Made by a program: the position numbers and the translations under genes
Source of the DNA: Triparma columacea
Lineage: Eukaryota > Sar > Bolidophyceae > Parmales > Triparmaceae
Length of the DNA stretch: 45,128 nt
Assembly: GCA_030267965.1 (NCBI GenBank)
Contig: BRYA01000579.1
Span: 1 to 45,128 of the forward strand
Direction of reading: 5' to 3'
Notes under the pieces: model-generated
The model's database searches: none
What the model was told of the DNA's origin: nothing
What the model saw: only the letters and a program-made list of their open reading frames with translations
In this document: positions 42,714 to 45,128 of the stretch, piece after piece
Numbering within the stretch: the first letter of the stretch is position 1
Layout: each line of letters opens with the position of its first letter

Positions 42714-44713
42714 ATGCAATTAAGTGGCATCCTAAAGCGCAAGAAATCCCCCCCAGTCCTCCCCTCAAGTATATTCCCCCGTCCCCCCTCCCCCTCAACA
42801 CGCTCCTCAAAAGCACCACGGTATAAAGAGGGGTACACATGGGACGTGCCTAAAAAAATAAGAAAACGTACCCGAGGACTTTACTTTTACCTCCCCATCT
42901 TATGTCTCATCTTCCTCCTTCTAATATTTATAATACCGGAGGAGTTCACCAACGCACTACGTCAGGTATCGAACGATTTGAACTTACCAACGTTCAGTAC
43001 ATTCATGATTAAAATTAAATACACTAAGGATGACGCACTACAAAGGTAAGCCAGGGGGGGGAATGGGAACACGAACAAGGGGAACACACTGTAGATGAGC
43101 ATTTGTGATATATCTGTTTCTATATCTATATCCTCCCCTTCCCACCCTCGTTTGAGTGCTTTGTCGTGTGTTTGGAAATTCCCCCAAAACCCCCAGCTTA
43201 AAACATTTACCTTCCCCTTCCCCTTCCCCGCACGCACCCTAATTCCTAGGCTGAACGCAATGTGTGAATCATTAGATAGTCCAACAACGTCTTTAGAATC
43301 AGATTTATCATGGTATTTATCCGGTGCTTCCCCCGACCCAAACCCCTCCTACGATCCTACCTTCACCGGTGGCTTATTGAGTAGTACATGGTCAGATATC
43401 CTCGATCTTAGTAGGGTTGATATTATACAATGTCTTGATATAAACGGTGTCAGGAACAGCATGGAGGAGATAGGGAAGGTTGAGGAGGTGGGGATGAGAA
43501 TGGAGTTGGATCCAAAGTTTTATTATACTAAGGAACTATTAGGGTATGTAGGAAAGGGACTTGAAGGAGAGAAGGTAAGAAATAGGGGGGGAGGGAGGGG
43601 GGGGGGGGACAAAGGGGTGGAGAAGATATAGAGAACTTAGAAATTATTATCTAATTATGCGGAATCGGGGGGGAAATTAGAAAGGACTTGGTGAGGGGGG
43701 AGTATAACAAAATGAAGGAGGGAAACTAGCTACGTGTATGTGATAGAAACAAAGGGGAACAGAAACAACAAACACATGACACACGACACATACACAAGGT
43801 CACACAAACACACACACACACATACACACGTCATCACCCCCCTCACTCCCCCCCTCAGGTATCCGTAAAGTTCGGAGACGGTAAAGGTTCAGTAGGAGGT
43901 GGTCCAACCCTGCGTAAAATCCGTCGTTGTAATTCCGATTCATCCTCCTCAGGTAACGACGGTGTCATATATAAAGCCGAGAAATGGAGACATTGGAGAG
44001 AGGATGATTGGATGACTGTTTACGAGGATATTGGATGGGAGAAGAAGATGGATAAAGCTACGTGGAGAGGGAGCACGACGGGGTGCGAGGATTGTTATCC
44101 TAAGATTAAATATGAGAATTACGAAGACGATCCTAAGGGGAGTAAGGATGGGAAAGGATCTGCTAGAGAGGCGGTTAGAAGGGGTGGGTATGGGAGTAGG
44201 GCTGAACTTGTTAGGAGGATGGACTGGTTGAACGGGATTGAAAGGGGGGGGAAGAATATGTTTGATATCGGGGTTTCTATTTACAACCAGAATGTGGAGA
44301 ACCTGTGGGGGACGAAACCGTTCCTTTCAAAGGCTGATCAAATGGGTAGTAAAGTTATTATTATAGCCGAGGGTAACGACGTTGCTACGGGGAGTAAGTG
44401 GGCTATGCTTAGTGGGAGCGTGGTTGTTATGAGCAGCCCGGCTACTTGCAGCTGGTTGATGGAGGACGAGATGATACCGGGGGTACACTACCTTGAGGTT
44501 AAGTGGGACTGGAGCGACCTGGTTGAGAAGGTCGAGTGGTGCTTTGACAACGATGAGGAGTGCGAGAGGATCGGGAAAATGGGACAGTGCTGGATGAGGA
44601 GGTTTTTGGATGATGAGAGGGAGGGAATACTACAGGAAATGGTGGTTAGAGAAGCTATTAAGATGCAGAAGGAGAGAGGGTACTGCGGGGTACTGCGGGG
44701 CGGGGGGAACTGA
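42714..44713 (+). CDS. GT90 (CAP10-like) type II membrane glycosyltransferase
   Basis: Three exons, 42714-43045, 43250-43574 and 43859-44713, 503 residues; ATG at 42714. Basic residues precede one membrane anchor near residues 60-80 (LYFYLPILCLIFLLLIFII), so it is a type II protein of the Golgi or ER. The luminal part ends with the glycosyltransferase family 90 core. DKATWRGSTTGC matches the W.RG...G motif, KVIIIAEGNDVATGSKWAML matches the .I.GND.ATG.KW motif, and then come SGSVVVM, MIPGVHYLEVKWDWSDL and VEWCFDNDEECERIG. GT90 enzymes such as POGLUT1 and fungal Cap10 transfer xylose or glucose; the acceptor here is unknown. It lacks a KDEL-type tail (ends LRGGGN). Domain call is strong; first exon less so. 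Confidence 0.85.
43801..43829 (+). repeat. (CA)n microsatellite in GT90 intron 2
   Basis: CACACAAACACACACACACACATACACAC tract in the last 60 bases of the intron 43575-43858, embedded in a longer CA-rich stretch from about 43770. Confidence 0.85.
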
Positions 44714-45128
44714 GGGTTAGCGACTGTTTGTTTAATGCAAAAGGAATCTACCTTCGCCCATAAATATACCACATCTTCAGACGGGCTTGGCCTTGATTTC
44801 AACGCTCTCCTCAATTATGGCGCCGTTCACGGTTCCCACAAAAGTTTCCCAGCCTCAATCTACAGTAGGATTCCTAGGAACCTCGGTGTTTTTCCTAATT
44901 CCTAGCGGAATTTTGAAGAAACGGATATTCAGTTTCATTTGACAACAAAACAGGTACCTGCTCCTCCTTCACCTCCCTTCCGATTCCCCCGTTCTCTTGT
45001 CTATGAACGCCCATGTATAATTATACCCCACTCCCCCCTTCAACCCTTTAAAACACCCCCTCCGACTACACCCTCGGCTGATTTGGGAGATGTGACTTTG
45101 TGACCAAAAATGAGCGATTCGAAACATG
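44714..45128. other. right-end region, no convincing gene
   Basis: Contains a 41-codon frame (ATG at 44817, stop 44940-44942) with no recognisable motif, and at the very end an ATG in good context (45110, encoding MSDSKH) that may start a gene leaving the window. Neither can be supported from what is visible. The region 44945-45090 is pyrimidine-rich. Confidence 0.35.

Noticed and set aside
42547..42840. Minus-strand frame upstream of GT90
   Set aside because: Cys/Gly-rich random composition overlapping the GT90 first exon and its leader; no splice partner or motif.
44488..44814. Minus-strand frame opposite the GT90 core
   Set aside because: It is antisense to strongly conserved GT90 sequence and Ser/Pro-rich, as expected of a shadow.
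1..45128. tRNA, rRNA, viral or transposon genes
   Set aside because: I looked for tRNA arms, rRNA-like blocks, reverse transcriptase, transposase and integrase motifs in the intergenic stretches and open frames and saw none; short structured RNAs cannot be excluded by eye.

Overview
This is nuclear DNA from a eukaryote. Genes lie on both strands, are interrupted by short GT-AG introns (mostly 70-250 nt, donor usually GTGAGA, acceptor often CGCAG), and several have textbook eukaryotic products. An ochrophyte (photosynthetic stramenopile) alga is most likely. Two proteins start with an ER-type signal peptide followed by a phenylalanine-led transit peptide, like the ASAFAP presequences of algae with red secondary plastids. 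The START-like/multi-membrane giant, the BspA-type leucine-rich repeats, the tandem zinc fingers and the CysRS-tail-like repeats are gene types I associate with stramenopiles. Parmales/Bolidophyceae is my best guess; it is an inference from gene content, not from a marker gene.

Layout. 1-1797 (+): C-terminal part of ASCC2, open at the left edge. 1798-2964: AT-rich gap. 2965-3729 (+): BspA-type LRR protein. 3943-5415 (-): plastid-type SET-domain methyltransferase. 5605-8387 (+): Notchless/NLE1. 8478-11234 (+): a MINDY deubiquitinase with an N-terminal SANT/Myb-like domain. 11629-18875 (+): a 19-exon, 1839-residue protein with START-like segments and a polytopic C-terminus. 19088-21930 (+): disordered His/Gln/Pro-rich protein. 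21976-31280 (-): a complete Piezo mechanosensitive channel (2803 residues, 8 exons). 31417-32949 (+): secreted GH28-like protein. 33277-34396 (+): plastid-type protein with a degenerate double-stranded beta-helix pattern. 35170-36936 (+): Met/Gly-repeat protein with seven zinc fingers. 37058-38338 and 38625-39773 (-): tandem ankyrin-MYND paralogues. 40126-42218 (-): protein with three CysRS-tail-like repeats. 42714-44713 (+): GT90/CAP10 glycosyltransferase. The right end holds no convincing gene.

There is no operon-like system. NLE1 (60S ribosome assembly) and ASCC2 (stalled-ribosome response) are unlinked housekeeping genes, and the rest serve membranes, cell surface, plastid or signalling. 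All exon joins were chosen by hand so that reading frame, splice consensus and family similarity agree. In each multi-exon gene with a start in the window, the summed exon length is a multiple of three. The most interesting non-gene signal is that several introns, chiefly in the 11.6-18.9 kb gene, look alike from donor to branch-point region, as expected of introner-type mobile introns.
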